From the NCBI GenBank assembly GCA_016719945.1, contig JADJYE010000036.1:1-64000 (forward strand): a stretch of 64,000 nt of DNA. Direction: 5' to 3'. Position numbers and translations under genes: made by a program. Below the pieces are notes generated by a model. The model was given only the letters and a program-made list of their open reading frames with translations, ran no database searches and was not told the origin of the DNA. Source of the stretch: Polyangiaceae bacterium (GTDB taxonomy: Bacteria > Myxococcota_A > Polyangia > Polyangiales > Polyangiaceae). Shown piece after piece: positions 7,741 through 15,185 of the stretch (position 1 is the stretch's first letter; each line of letters begins with the position of its first letter).

Positions 7741-8073
7741 TCACTTGCTGCTGGCGGCGCTGGCTGCGAACACCTTCCCGAGCGCCGAGAGCGCCTCGGG
7801 ACGGATGGTGCAGATCAGGTGCTTGCCCTCGCGCGAGGTCTCGATCAGGCCCGCGCTCTCCAGCTCCTTGACGTGATGGCTCACCGTCGGGGCGCCGATC
7901 TTCAGGTTGTCGAGGAGCTTCACCAGGAAGCAGTCGTGCGCGCGCCCCTTGGCGAGGTCGAGCCGGCTCTCCTCCAGCAGGTTCAAGAACAGCTGGAGGC
8001 GGTTCGGGTTCGACAGCGCCGCGAAGGCCTTCGACAGCTGCTTGACGTCAGGACCGCTCACGGCCGCTATCAT
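7741..8073 (-). CDS. ArsR-family winged-helix transcriptional regulator
   Basis: The 110-residue protein starts at ATG 8073. It has the ArsR/SmtB fold: KAFAALSNPNRLQLFLNLL, then the recognition helix region GAPTVSHHVKELESAGLI followed by the wing TSREGKHLICTI. The classical metal-binding ELCVCDL motif of ArsR is replaced by DCFLVKLLDNLKIG. One Cys remains in that position, so metal sensing of the usual kind is doubtful and redox or electrophile sensing through this Cys is possible. Its promoter region carries TTGACA and the 11-bp motif shared with the downstream oxidoreductase. It probably represses both genes. Length and motif order are normal for the family. Confidence 0.88.
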   Translation of the reverse strand: MIAAVSGPDVKQLSKAFAALSNPNRLQLFLNLLEESRLDLAKGRAHDCFLVKLLDNLKIGAPTVSHHVKELESAGLIETSREGKHLICTIRPEALSALGKVFAASAASSK

Positions 8074-8075
8074 TG

Positions 8076-8098
8076 CGATACTTGTCGAAGTGTGTCAA
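8076..8098 (-). promoter_or_regulatory. Promoter/operator region of the ArsR-like gene
   Basis: Read on the minus strand, a TTGACA -35-like box (8098-8093) is followed by the palindrome ACTTCGACAAGT and the 11-mer GACAAGTATCG shared with the oxidoreductase upstream region. The motif abuts the ATG, so a bound repressor would cover the promoter and start site. No good -10 hexamer is evident at standard spacing. Confidence 0.5.
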
Positions 8099-8125
8099 GG
8101 GCCCCTTTGAAATGGCGGAGCCCTG

Positions 8126-8773
8126 TCAGGGCTTGGCGGGCTTGGAGGGCTTGAGCGCCTTGCTGTCCGGGGCGGCGTTCTCCACCTCGCTGATCCACGC
8201 GCTCGCCGCCGCGAGAGAGCCCGTCTCCTTGCCGCCGCACTTCGCCGACGCGACCTGCACGGTCTTGTTCGACCCCTCGTAGACCGTCAGTGACCGCGAC
8301 GTCCCGCCGGTGCACCCGTCGGACTTCGGCGGCACGTCCTTGAGGCCGAGCTTCTTGAGATCGGCTACGAGCTTCTCGAAGAGCTTGGGGTCGAGCGCGG
8401 CCTCTTCGTCAGAGATGACATCGCCGTAGCTGTCGACGACCTTGCGCGCCTTCGTGGGCGTCAGCGTGATCGTGTAGCTGCGGTGGTACTGCGGGGGGAC
8501 CGACGAGTCCCTGAAGCGAAGCTCGATCTTCGTGACGGCGCCGGTGCTCGCGGCGGCAGTCGCGGTGGCGGTGGCGGTGTTCGGCGGAGGCGGCGGGACC
8601 TCCACCGAAGCGACCGGCTCCGCGGCGGTGGCGGACGCGGCGGCGGACGTCGCCGAGTGGACGTCCGCGGACGCGGAGGTCGGCGAGTCGGCGTTGTGTG
8701 CCGGCGGCGGCGGCTCGGAGGAGCAGGAGGCCATGAGCAACACGAGGGCGAGCGTCGAGGCGCGGTGGTTCAT
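8126..8773 (-). CDS. Lipoprotein with Ser/Ala/Pro-rich linker
   Basis: ATG 8773 gives 215 residues. The signal peptide MNHRASTLALVLL ends in the lipobox LMASC (Cys 17). A low-complexity linker of about 70 residues rich in Ala, Ser, Thr and Pro follows. The C-terminal domain of about 115 residues begins at TKIELRFRDSSVPPQYHRSY, with DGCTGGTSRSLTVYEGS and one more Cys (AKCGGK), so a single disulfide is possible. Members with this KLGLKDVPPKSDGCTGG-type core appear to be uncharacterised secreted proteins. Function unknown. A TACGCC hexamer ends 10 nt before the start, suggesting a leaderless transcript. It is transcribed divergently from the dienelactone-hydrolase-like gene, from which its start lies 96 nt away. 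Confidence 0.75.
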   Translation of the reverse strand: MNHRASTLALVLLMASCSSEPPPPAHNADSPTSASADVHSATSAAASATAAEPVASVEVPPPPPNTATATATAAASTGAVTKIELRFRDSSVPPQYHRSYTITLTPTKARKVVDSYGDVISDEEAALDPKLFEKLVADLKKLGLKDVPPKSDGCTGGTSRSLTVYEGSNKTVQVASAKCGGKETGSLAAASAWISEVENAAPDSKALKPSKPAKP

Positions 8774-8783
8774 CGGTCCGCCG

Positions 8784-8789
8784 GGCGTA
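8784..8789 (-). promoter_or_regulatory. -10-like hexamer of the 8773 lipoprotein gene (leaderless candidate)
   Basis: On the minus strand TGTTACGCC matches the extended -10 form TGnTAnnn, and the hexamer ends 10 nt before ATG 8773. Confidence 0.4.
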
Positions 8790-8853
8790 ACACGGGGGGC
8801 TCCACGCCGACCACCGGAGGTGGGCCCATCGATGTGGAGAGGTGGGGCCACCG

Positions 8854-8862
8854 TGCTACCAC
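8854..8862 (+). promoter_or_regulatory. Extended -10-like motif before the 8870 gene (leaderless candidate)
   Basis: TGCTACCAC fits TGnTAnnn and its hexamer ends 7 nt before ATG 8870, a spacing expected when transcription begins at the start codon. Confidence 0.45.
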
Positions 8863-8869
8863 CCGTGGC

Positions 8870-9838
8870 ATGAACGACCTCGAACGCTACCTCGCCGAAG
8901 AGATCGCCCTCGAAGTTCGCGACGGTCACCTCACGCGACGCGAGGCGCTCCGTCGGCTCTCGCTCATGGGGCTCGGCGCGGCCGCGTCCACGGCCCTGCT
9001 CTCCGCGTGCGGCGCGCCGAACGAGCCGGCCGAGCCCTCGACGACGAGCGCGGGCCCGGCCGTGAGCCCGCCGAGCGCGTCTGCGAGCCCGCCCGCTGCG
9101 AGCGCAGCGCCCTCAGCCTCCGCGCCCCCCGCCGCCCTACCGCCGCCGGAGCTGCCCCCCTCGCTGCCGACGACCGCGATCACCTGGAAGGGGCCGAGCG
9201 GGACGCTCCAGGGTGCGTGGGCCGCGCCCGAGAAGCCGAAGGGCGGCGTGCTCGTCATCCACGAGAACAAGGGCCTCAACGATCACACACGCCACGTCGC
9301 TGGGCGGTTCGCTCACGTCGGCTATGCGGCCCTGGCGATCGATCTGCTCTCGACAGAGGGTGGCACCGCCTCGTTCGCCGATCCCGCCGAGGCCACCGCC
9401 GCCCTGGGCAAGGCCCCGCCCGAGCGCCACGTCGCCGAGCTTCGCTCGGCCTTGGACGAGATCGCGAAGCGGGCGCCCAAGGTCAAGCTGGCGGCGATCG
9501 GCTTCTGCTTCGGCGGCGCGATGACGTGGCGCCTGGTCGCCTCGAAAGATGCGCGACTCGCCGCGGCAGCGCCGTTCTACGGTCCCTTTCCGGACGGCGC
9601 TGACGTCAGCGGCGCGAAGTCGGCGGTGCTCGGCGTGTTCGCCGAGGACGACGAGCGCGTGAACAAGACCCGCGACGCGGCGAAGGCGGCGCTCGAAAAG
9701 GCGAAGCTCGTGCACGAGATCGTGACCTATCCCGGCCAGCACGCCTTCTTCAACGACGCGCGCGAGCGCTATCACGCGGGCTCCTCCAAGGCCGCGTGGG
9801 AGAAGGTGCTCGCCTGGTTCGGCAAACACGTCGGCTGA
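8870..9838 (+). CDS. Exported dienelactone hydrolase family protein
   Basis: ATG 8870 gives 322 residues. A short cytoplasmic-looking leader is followed by TRREALRRLSLMGLGAAAS and SAC, i.e. a twin-arginine-like signal ending in a lipobox-type Cys, then an Ala/Pro/Ser-rich linker to about residue 105. The catalytic domain is the alpha/beta-hydrolase of dienelactone hydrolases: GGVLVIHENKGLNDHTRHVA, the nucleophile Cys 213 in GFCFGG, Asp 260 and His 291 in GQHAFF, giving the Cys-Asp-His triad. This family opens lactones such as dienelactone; exported members have been assigned broad esterase roles. The natural substrate is unknown. The neighbours are independent in function. Confidence 0.87.
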   Translation: MNDLERYLAEEIALEVRDGHLTRREALRRLSLMGLGAAASTALLSACGAPNEPAEPSTTSAGPAVSPPSASASPPAASAAPSASAPPAALPPPELPPSLPTTAITWKGPSGTLQGAWAAPEKPKGGVLVIHENKGLNDHTRHVAGRFAHVGYAALAIDLLSTEGGTASFADPAEATAALGKAPPERHVAELRSALDEIAKRAPKVKLAAIGFCFGGAMTWRLVASKDARLAAAAPFYGPFPDGADVSGAKSAVLGVFAEDDERVNKTRDAAKAALEKAKLVHEIVTYPGQHAFFNDARERYHAGSSKAAWEKVLAWFGKHVG

Positions 9839-9882
9839 CGGCCTCGCGAGGATGCGCCGGCTGGCGCGTGTACCCTCACGCG

Positions 9883-10722
9883 ATGCCGACCATCGAGATC
9901 GAGCTTCCTGAGACGACGCGAGCGGTGCGTGCCGCGCTGGCGCGGGCGGTCACCGCGGCGTTCTGCGACGCGACGGGCCACGATCGCGCGACGCTGGACG
10001 TGTATTTCCACACCTGGGCAAGCGGGGAGGCGGCGCGCGCCGGCGAGCTGCTCGACGCCGAGGGACCTCGCGCGGTGCACGTCTCGGTCTCGTCCCCGAG
10101 GCTCGCCCGCCCCGCGAAGCAAGCGCTCGCGCGCGGTCTGACCGAGGCGATCCGAGGCGTGACCGGCTGGGTCGAGCGGCCCGTGGTGCACCTGAGCGAG
10201 CACCCGTACGACAACGTGGTCGTCGAGGGGGCGCTGCTCAGCGACGCGTTCGAGGCGTGCCGCTCCCGGCCCTTCTATTACCCGACCGAGCCTGCGCCGG
10301 GAGAGCGGGTCCGCGTGACGAGCGGCGCGCCGTGGGAGCCGCTCGTCGGGTACAGCCGCGCGGTGCGAGTCGGGGAGTCGATCGCGGTCACCGGCACGAC
10401 GGCGACGACCCGCGACGGCCACGTCGGCGACGGCGACGCGTACGCCCAGACGATCCAGGCCCTTCGCAACATCGAGGCCGCGCTCGTCGCGGCCGGCTCG
10501 TCGCTCTTGGACGTCGTGCGCACTCGGATCTTCGTGCGCGACATCGCGCGCGACTGGGAGGCCATCGGTCGCGGCCACGCGGAGCTGCTCGGGCAGGTGC
10601 GACCGGCGACGAGCATGGTCGAGGTCTCGCGCCTGATCGCCGACTGGATGCTCGTCGAGATCGAGGCCGACGCCGTCGCGGGGTCATCGGCGATCGTGCG
10701 CGAGGTGACCACGACGCGCTGA
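9883..10722 (+). CDS. Tautomerase-fold domain fused to a RidA/YjgF domain
   Basis: ATG 9883 gives 279 residues. The protein begins Met-Pro-Thr-Ile-Glu-Ile, the hallmark of 4-oxalocrotonate tautomerases, where Pro 2 becomes the catalytic N-terminal base after Met removal. Two beta-alpha units follow (AALARAVTAAFCDATG and QALARGLTEAIRGVTGW), so residues 1-125 look like a pair of tautomerase repeats. From about residue 145 the chain is a Rid-family domain: GYSRAVRVGESIAVTGTTAT, AQTIQALRNIEAALVAAGSS and a DVVRTRIFVRDI strand. In RidA an Arg near here binds the imine/enamine substrate. A single chain joining tautomerisation and enamine deamination suggests sequential steps on one intermediate; that is inference. 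Short intergenic space (44 nt) follows the hydrolase gene. Confidence 0.82.
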   Translation: MPTIEIELPETTRAVRAALARAVTAAFCDATGHDRATLDVYFHTWASGEAARAGELLDAEGPRAVHVSVSSPRLARPAKQALARGLTEAIRGVTGWVERPVVHLSEHPYDNVVVEGALLSDAFEACRSRPFYYPTEPAPGERVRVTSGAPWEPLVGYSRAVRVGESIAVTGTTATTRDGHVGDGDAYAQTIQALRNIEAALVAAGSSLLDVVRTRIFVRDIARDWEAIGRGHAELLGQVRPATSMVEVSRLIADWMLVEIEADAVAGSSAIVREVTTTR

Positions 10723-10751
10723 GCGGGCGTCGACGACCCGGGACACACCCG

Positions 10752-11195
10752 TCAGGGCACGCGCCGCCACACGAGCGCGCGGGGGAAGTCTGTGTCCTCG
10801 GGGCGACCCAGCGCGGCTTCGCAGGCGCGTTTGTCTTGCTCGCTCGAGAGCACGACGCCCGCGCCCATCACGTTGCGCTTGTCCTTGTAGGAGATGACGC
10901 GGCCACCGCACTTGCCCTTGGCGATGCCTGCCGCCTTCTCCGCGAGCACGGCGGGGTCCGAGCCAGGGCTGATGAGCTGCAAGAAGTGCCCGCAGAGGTC
11001 ACCGGCGCCGCACTCGGTCCCCGGGGCTTGAAACGCCCACAGCCCGCCCTCGATCACCGGATCGGGGATCGTCGCCGGGGTCGTGGCCGCGGGGGTCGTC
11101 CCGGCGGGCTGGGCCTCGGGCGTGGCCCCACCACAGCCGATGGCCAGGCAGAGGAAGAGCAAGGTGACGCACCCCCAGCCGTTGCGCGCTGTCAT
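10752..11195 (-). CDS. Small lipoprotein
   Basis: The 147-residue product has a good signal peptide with the lipobox LAIGC (Cys 21), then a Thr/Ala/Pro-rich spacer (about 22-42). The C-terminal part has four cysteines (TECGAGDLCGHF, GKCGG and a later ACEA), suggesting two disulfides. It ends in ALVWRRVP. I do not recognise the family. It converges with the tautomerase-RidA gene and is separated from the upstream GspC gene by 70 bases on the same strand, so co-transcription with gspC is possible. Confidence 0.72.
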   Translation of the reverse strand: MTARNGWGCVTLLFLCLAIGCGGATPEAQPAGTTPAATTPATIPDPVIEGGLWAFQAPGTECGAGDLCGHFLQLISPGSDPAVLAEKAAGIAKGKCGGRVISYKDKRNVMGAGVVLSSEQDKRACEAALGRPEDTDFPRALVWRRVP

Positions 11196-11265
11196 GCCCT
11201 CAAGCTCGCGGAAGCGCGGTCGCTTGTAAAGCCTGGCCGCCGTGCGCGCGCCGGGCCCCCTGCCG

Positions 11266-12243
11266 CTATTTGATCTTCACGTTGACGGTCTGAGGCGCGC
11301 CGTCCCTCGAGAACGCGAGGTTGAGCTTCCCCGCGCGCCGGAGCTGCGCGTAAGCGTCGACGGCCTTGTCGGGGTCGCTCATGTCGAACCCGTTGATCGT
11401 CTGCAGCATGTCGCCGTTGCGCATGCCCAGCTCGCCGAGGATGCTCGTCTCCTTGATCCCTGTGAGCTTCATGCCGTCCTTCGTGGCCTTGCCGCGGAGG
11501 GAGCCAGCGAGCTTCGCGTAGTGCTGGATGATGAGCTCGACGCCGCTCTTGTCGACCTCGAACTCGTTCTCTCCGATCTTCGTGATCTTCGACTTGATGT
11601 CGGCCTCGAGCTTTTGCCGCTTGGTCGGGGTCTTGGCGCGCCCCGTCGTCTCGACCCCGGTGCCGGACGTCCTCGCGGACGGAGGAGGGGCCGCGCCCAT
11701 CTCCACGATGCAGCGAACCGAGCCATCTACGAGCCAGACGCGCGGCAGCACGTCGTGCTCGACCGACTCGTAGTAGCCGATGTGCTGCACCGTGAAGCTC
11801 CCCACCTTGTCGCCGATGCGGCGCAGCTTGTCCTCGCCGCTCGAGGCGATCGAGGCGAACGACCAGGCCTTGTCCTCGGTCGCCGTGATGAGGTTCGAGC
11901 TCACGCCCGAGCACGGAGGGTCTTTGTACGGATCGGAGCCGGGGAGCGCCGCGGCGGGCCGGCTCTTCGGGCCCTCGTCGTCGTCGGACGGCAGGAGGCT
12001 TCCGTCGAGCGGGCCCGTCACCGAGTCGAACGGGTTGCGCGCGAGGATCTCACGGCCGGACTTCGCCTTCGTGTCGAGCGCGGCCGCCCCCGCCTTCGCG
12101 GGCGCCGCCGTCACCGCCTCTTCGGGCACGAGGTGACCCGAGACGAGGGCGCCCACGCCGGAGGCTTGGAAGTACGCCGCGATCGCGACGAGCCCTCCGA
12201 AGATCGCCAAGCTGTAACGCCGCGTGACACCGTCCAGGCTCAT
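11266..12243 (-). CDS. gspC: Type II secretion system protein C-like (GspC) inner-membrane protein
   Basis: The 325-residue protein has a short cytoplasmic N-terminus and one membrane helix (SLAIFGGLVAIAAYFQASGV, residues 11-30). The GspC-type homology region of about 60-180 begins ARNPFDSVTGPL, a motif shared with PilP/GspC proteins. A C-terminal PDZ-like domain contains LGELGMRNGDMLQTINGFDM, DPDKAVDAYAQLRRAGKLNLAF and a final beta strand, the classic end of GspC, where the PDZ domain recognises export substrates. In the type II system GspC links the inner-membrane platform to the outer-membrane secretin. No other gsp genes are in the window, which is common in myxobacteria where the cluster is split. 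The linker at about 205-225 is Lys/Thr-rich. Confidence 0.82.
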   Translation of the reverse strand: MSLDGVTRRYSLAIFGGLVAIAAYFQASGVGALVSGHLVPEEAVTAAPAKAGAAALDTKAKSGREILARNPFDSVTGPLDGSLLPSDDDEGPKSRPAAALPGSDPYKDPPCSGVSSNLITATEDKAWSFASIASSGEDKLRRIGDKVGSFTVQHIGYYESVEHDVLPRVWLVDGSVRCIVEMGAAPPPSARTSGTGVETTGRAKTPTKRQKLEADIKSKITKIGENEFEVDKSGVELIIQHYAKLAGSLRGKATKDGMKLTGIKETSILGELGMRNGDMLQTINGFDMSDPDKAVDAYAQLRRAGKLNLAFSRDGAPQTVNVKIK

Positions 12244-12425
12244 CGTGATTCAGTCCTACCGAACCACAGTAGCAACCTCGGCGCCACCTTCTTGGCGCGG
12301 GATTTGGGCTCTGCGAGGGCGCAAGCGCGGGCGACCGTGACAATCTGGCAAACCGGTCCTCGGCGCGCCGCGCCGTCTGCAACTTTGGCAGCCGGCCTTC
12401 GTTGGCGCCCGCCGCACGATGCCTG

Positions 12426-13094
12426 TCAGTTCATGGCGCCGTGCCCAGCCGCGAGCGTCATGCGCTGGAGAGAGAGCGTCTCGGTCACGAGTCGAACGCG
12501 CTCCCGGACGCTCGTCGCCTCGAGGACGGCCTGGCGGTCCCGCGGATCGATGAGCAGCTGCTGAGCGCAGTGATCGGCGAAGCCACCCGCGTCCGCGTCC
12601 TTCGGCGCTCGCAGCTCGAACGTGGCGTCGCGCCTGCGCATGAGCGTGACGAAGGCCGAAGACGCAGCCATCAGCGCAGCGAGCGACTCCGACGGGACGT
12701 CCTCGTCGGTGGTCGCGAGCAGGGTGGCGAGGGCGCGCCGGTAGGGCGGGACGAACGGCCGCTCCTCGAGGGCGACCCGCGCGCGCCCGCGCACGAGGAT
12801 GTTGAAGCGACCGCTCGGCAGCTCGACGTGATCGAGGATCGTGCCCACCCCCGCGACCGTCGCGAGGACCGGCATCCCTCGCTCGTCGAGCTTCGACGGA
12901 TCGGGGACGTTGACCACGGCGAGCGCGCCGTGGGTCGCGAGGACGTCGCGGATCATCGCTCGGTACCGCGGCTCGAAGATGTGGAGCGGCATCAGCGCGC
13001 CTGGGAGGAGCACGACCTCGGGCAGAGGGAAGAGCGGCAGATCGGACAGCGCCGAGCCCAGGTCGCCTCCGAAGGTCGAGGCACGAGACGTCAT
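12426..13094 (-). CDS. LON N-terminal (substrate-binding) domain protein
   Basis: The 222-residue protein carries the Lon-type substrate-binding domain without ATPase or protease domains: LPLFPLPEVVLLPGALMPLHIFEPRYRAMI is split here as LPLFPLPEVVLLPGA and LHIFEPRYRAMI, followed by GVGTILDHVELPSGRFNIL. Stand-alone LON-domain proteins of this length are widespread; some family members bind unfolded peptides or act as cereblon-like adaptors, but bacterial roles are unclear. It is the last gene of a compact minus-strand run (kinase, MerR, FolE-like, SDR, LON) with a 22-nt gap after the SDR gene. A TATGCT hexamer 6 nt upstream also suggests its own leaderless promoter. Confidence 0.87.
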   Translation of the reverse strand: MTSRASTFGGDLGSALSDLPLFPLPEVVLLPGALMPLHIFEPRYRAMIRDVLATHGALAVVNVPDPSKLDERGMPVLATVAGVGTILDHVELPSGRFNILVRGRARVALEERPFVPPYRRALATLLATTDEDVPSESLAALMAASSAFVTLMRRRDATFELRAPKDADAGGFADHCAQQLLIDPRDRQAVLEATSVRERVRLVTETLSLQRMTLAAGHGAMN

Positions 13095-13100
13095 CCCGGG

Positions 13101-13106
13101 AGCATA
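13101..13106 (-). promoter_or_regulatory. -10-like hexamer TATGCT before the LON-domain gene
   Basis: The hexamer ends 6 nt before ATG 13094 on the minus strand, which would place transcription start at or next to the start codon. An identical hexamer and spacing occur before the 24124 gene. Confidence 0.4.
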
Positions 13107-13116
13107 CCGCTCGGCC

Positions 13117-13806
13117 TCAACCGAACAACTCGACGGCTGCGCCGTTCATCGCCGCGGGGGCGTCGAGGGCGAGGTGCTCGATCGTCCGCGCGACCTCCTC
13201 CGGGGTCATCAGCGGTTCGAACCCGCTGCCACGCAGCATGTCGGTGTCGACCGAGCCAGGGAGCACCGCGACGGAGAGCAGGCCTGTGCCGCGCAGCTCC
13301 TCTGCGAGGCTCTTCGAGAAGCCCAGCAGGCCCCACTTCGAGGCGGCGTACGACGCGTTCCTCGGGCAACCGAGGGTCGACGAGATGCTCGCGACGTGCA
13401 CGAACCGTCCGCGACCGGCGCGCTTCATGGATGGCAGCAGCGCGCGCGTGACCAAGAAGGGCCCCCGCAGGTTGACGGCGATCACGTCGTCCCACGCTTC
13501 GACCTCGGTCTCCTCGACCAAGGTCCCGCGGCGAACCACGCCAGCGTTGTTGACGACGACCTCGGGCACGCCGAGCTCCTCGAGGACGGCCTCACACGCG
13601 ACCCCTACGGCCTCCGGGTCGCCCACGTCGCAAGTGAAGAGGCGAGACCTCGCGCCCAGCGAGGCGAGCTCGGCGCGGACCTCGTCGCTGAGGGCGCTCT
13701 CGCGGCCCAGCAGCGCGAGGCTCATCCCCCGCCGCGCGAGGGCCAGCGCTGTCGCGCGCCCGATGCCGCGGCTCGCGCCCGTGACCACCGCGAGGGGAGC
13801 GCTCAC
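13117..13806 (-). CDS. Short-chain dehydrogenase/reductase
   Basis: GTG 13806 overlaps the folE-like stop (GTGA) and places the nucleotide-binding motif at the expected distance, giving 229 residues. Classical SDR features are present: VVTGASRGIGRATALALARR (TGxxxGxG), CDVGDP, NNAG, the catalytic Ser in HVASISS, and YAASK with the catalytic Tyr and Lys. The PGSVDTDM motif follows. This is a complete NAD(P)-dependent classical SDR. Because it is translationally coupled to a GTP cyclohydrolase I-like gene, a sepiapterin- or dihydropteridine-type reduction is an attractive idea, but SDR substrate specificity cannot be read from these motifs. Confidence 0.85.
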   Translation of the reverse strand: MSAPLAVVTGASRGIGRATALALARRGMSLALLGRESALSDEVRAELASLGARSRLFTCDVGDPEAVGVACEAVLEELGVPEVVVNNAGVVRRGTLVEETEVEAWDDVIAVNLRGPFLVTRALLPSMKRAGRGRFVHVASISSTLGCPRNASYAASKWGLLGFSKSLAEELRGTGLLSVAVLPGSVDTDMLRGSGFEPLMTPEEVARTIEHLALDAPAAMNGAAVELFG

Positions 13807-14420
13807 CGCCGGCTCGGGCGGGCCAAGGCCAACGCGAGATCTAGCTTTTCTTCCGCGAACACGCCCCGCAGCGAGAGCGTCTCGACGATGCTGCCGGCCT
13901 GCCGCTCGCCGCGCGCCGAGAAGCACGTGTGCACGAGCTCGAGCTTGCAGAACGCGCCGTGCGCCTCGAGCCCGCGCGTGAGGGCCGAGACGATCGCCTC
14001 GCCGAGCGACTCTTGCAGACACAGCCGGCGCGAGCACGCGTCCGCGGCCTGCGCGATCGCGCCGAGCCCTGCGGCGAGCCGCGCAGGCAGATAGCCGATC
14101 GTCGCCCTGCCGTGGCTCGGCAAGAGGTGGTGAGGGCACATCGTCGCGATGGCCACGTCGCGCAGCACGACGACGCTGTGCGGGCCCGAGCCCATGTCGA
14201 GCGCACCTGCCCTCAGGATCGCCGCAGCGTCGCTGCCTTCGCCGCAGACGAGCTCGTCCACCCAGGCATCGGCGACGCGGCGCCCGGTCCCCACGAGCTC
14301 ACCCGAGATCTCGTAGCCGATGGCCCGGAGGAAGGCCTCGATGGCCTGGGCCGCGGCCTGTCGCGCCTCCTCCCCCTTCTCGGGGGAGGCCGTTGCCGAC
14401 GGATCTCGCGGCCCGCGCAC
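13803..14420 (-). CDS. folE: GTP cyclohydrolase I-like enzyme (FolE)
   Basis: The 205-residue protein has the FolE signature VVLRDVAIATMCPHHLLPSHGRATIGYLP, seen as MCPHHLLPSHGRATIGYLP with zinc ligands Cys 95 and His 98. The third zinc ligand is Cys 166 in VHTCFSARG, and the QESLGEAI helix precedes it. These are the ligand positions of GTP cyclohydrolase I, which makes dihydroneopterin triphosphate, the first step of folate and tetrahydrobiopterin synthesis. The usual E in CEHH is Pro here and the N-terminus is short, so it is a divergent member; some FolE-like proteins have changed roles. It begins 6 nt after the MerR-type gene stop and overlaps the SDR start, so it is embedded in an operon. 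Confidence 0.85.
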   Translation of the reverse strand: MRGPRDPSATASPEKGEEARQAAAQAIEAFLRAIGYEISGELVGTGRRVADAWVDELVCGEGSDAAAILRAGALDMGSGPHSVVVLRDVAIATMCPHHLLPSHGRATIGYLPARLAAGLGAIAQAADACSRRLCLQESLGEAIVSALTRGLEAHGAFCKLELVHTCFSARGERQAGSIVETLSLRGVFAEEKLDLALALARPSRR

Positions 14421-14426
14421 CCGCGC

Positions 14427-15185
14427 TCAGCTCCCGCCGGACTTCGTGTCGCGCACGCCCCAGAGCACGCGCATCGCGCGCGGCACCGGGCCGTTGGCGT
14501 TGAGACGACCGCACTCGCCGCACTGCTTCGGGAAGAGCGCGGCGTTCTCGCAGGCGAGGCACGCGTTGGCCGCCTCGATGGTCTGGGCGAGGTCGTCCGA
14601 CAGGCGCGCCAGCACATCGATCTTCGATCGAAGCTCCTCGATGTGGACACGCAGCGCCTCGGTGGCCTTGCGGGCTGCGTCGCCACCCGACGCGGCCTTC
14701 TGCTTCATGTCGAGCAGCTCACGGATCTGCTCGAGGCTCATGCCGGCCTCGCGCATGTCCGTAATCCACAGCAGGCGCTCGAGCTGGGATTTCTCGAAGA
14801 CGCGGTGACCCCCTTCGGTGCGCCCGATGGGGTGCAGGATGCCGGCCTCCTCGTAGAACCGCACCGTTCGGAGCGTGTTCTTGGACAGCCGCGCCATCTC
14901 CCCGGTCGTGTACGTGTCGCCTCCAGAGCGCGAAAGCGCCGACACCACCCCAGCCGAAGCCAGGCCTGCAGAAGCCAGCCCACCGGAAGAGGGCGAGGCC
15001 TTCGGGGCGCTGTCCGAGGAAGGGCTGGCCGCTTTCAGCGCTGGACGCTGGGGCGATTTCGCAGACACGTTTGGTTGTTGTACCACCGTGGTCGCCGGCG
15101 CCTCAAGGCGGCCGAGCCTGGAGGGCTCCGGCGCGCGCGCCGTTTGCGCGCGCGGCTCGAACGCGCTCCTGGCCGTGGAGGTCAC
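14427..15185 (-). CDS. MerR-family regulator with disordered N-terminus and C-terminal four-Cys cluster
   Basis: I chose GTG 15185, which overlaps the kinase stop (GTGA); ATG 15218 is an alternative but its GGAGG is only 1 nt away. The 252-residue protein has about 90 Ser/Ala/Pro-rich residues, then a MerR winged helix YTTGEMARLSKNTLRTVRFY with EEAGILHPIGRTEGGHRVF. A coiled-coil dimer helix (MREAGMSLEQIRELLDM onward) follows. The effector region contains C-x2-C-x9-C-x2-C (CLAC...CGEC), a likely zinc or Fe-S site rather than a drug pocket. MerR proteins normally bind the promoter spacer of their target; here targets may include its own operon. The long N-terminal extension is unusual for MerR. 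Confidence 0.83.
   Translation of the reverse strand: MTSTARSAFEPRAQTARAPEPSRLGRLEAPATTVVQQPNVSAKSPQRPALKAASPSSDSAPKASPSSGGLASAGLASAGVVSALSRSGGDTYTTGEMARLSKNTLRTVRFYEEAGILHPIGRTEGGHRVFEKSQLERLLWITDMREAGMSLEQIRELLDMKQKAASGGDAARKATEALRVHIEELRSKIDVLARLSDDLAQTIEAANACLACENAALFPKQCGECGRLNANGPVPRAMRVLWGVRDTKSGGS

Noticed and set aside
12340..12400. TTGCA/TGGC elements resembling a sigma-54 promoter upstream of gspC
   Set aside because: The GG and GC dinucleotides are not at the required 10-bp spacing on either strand.
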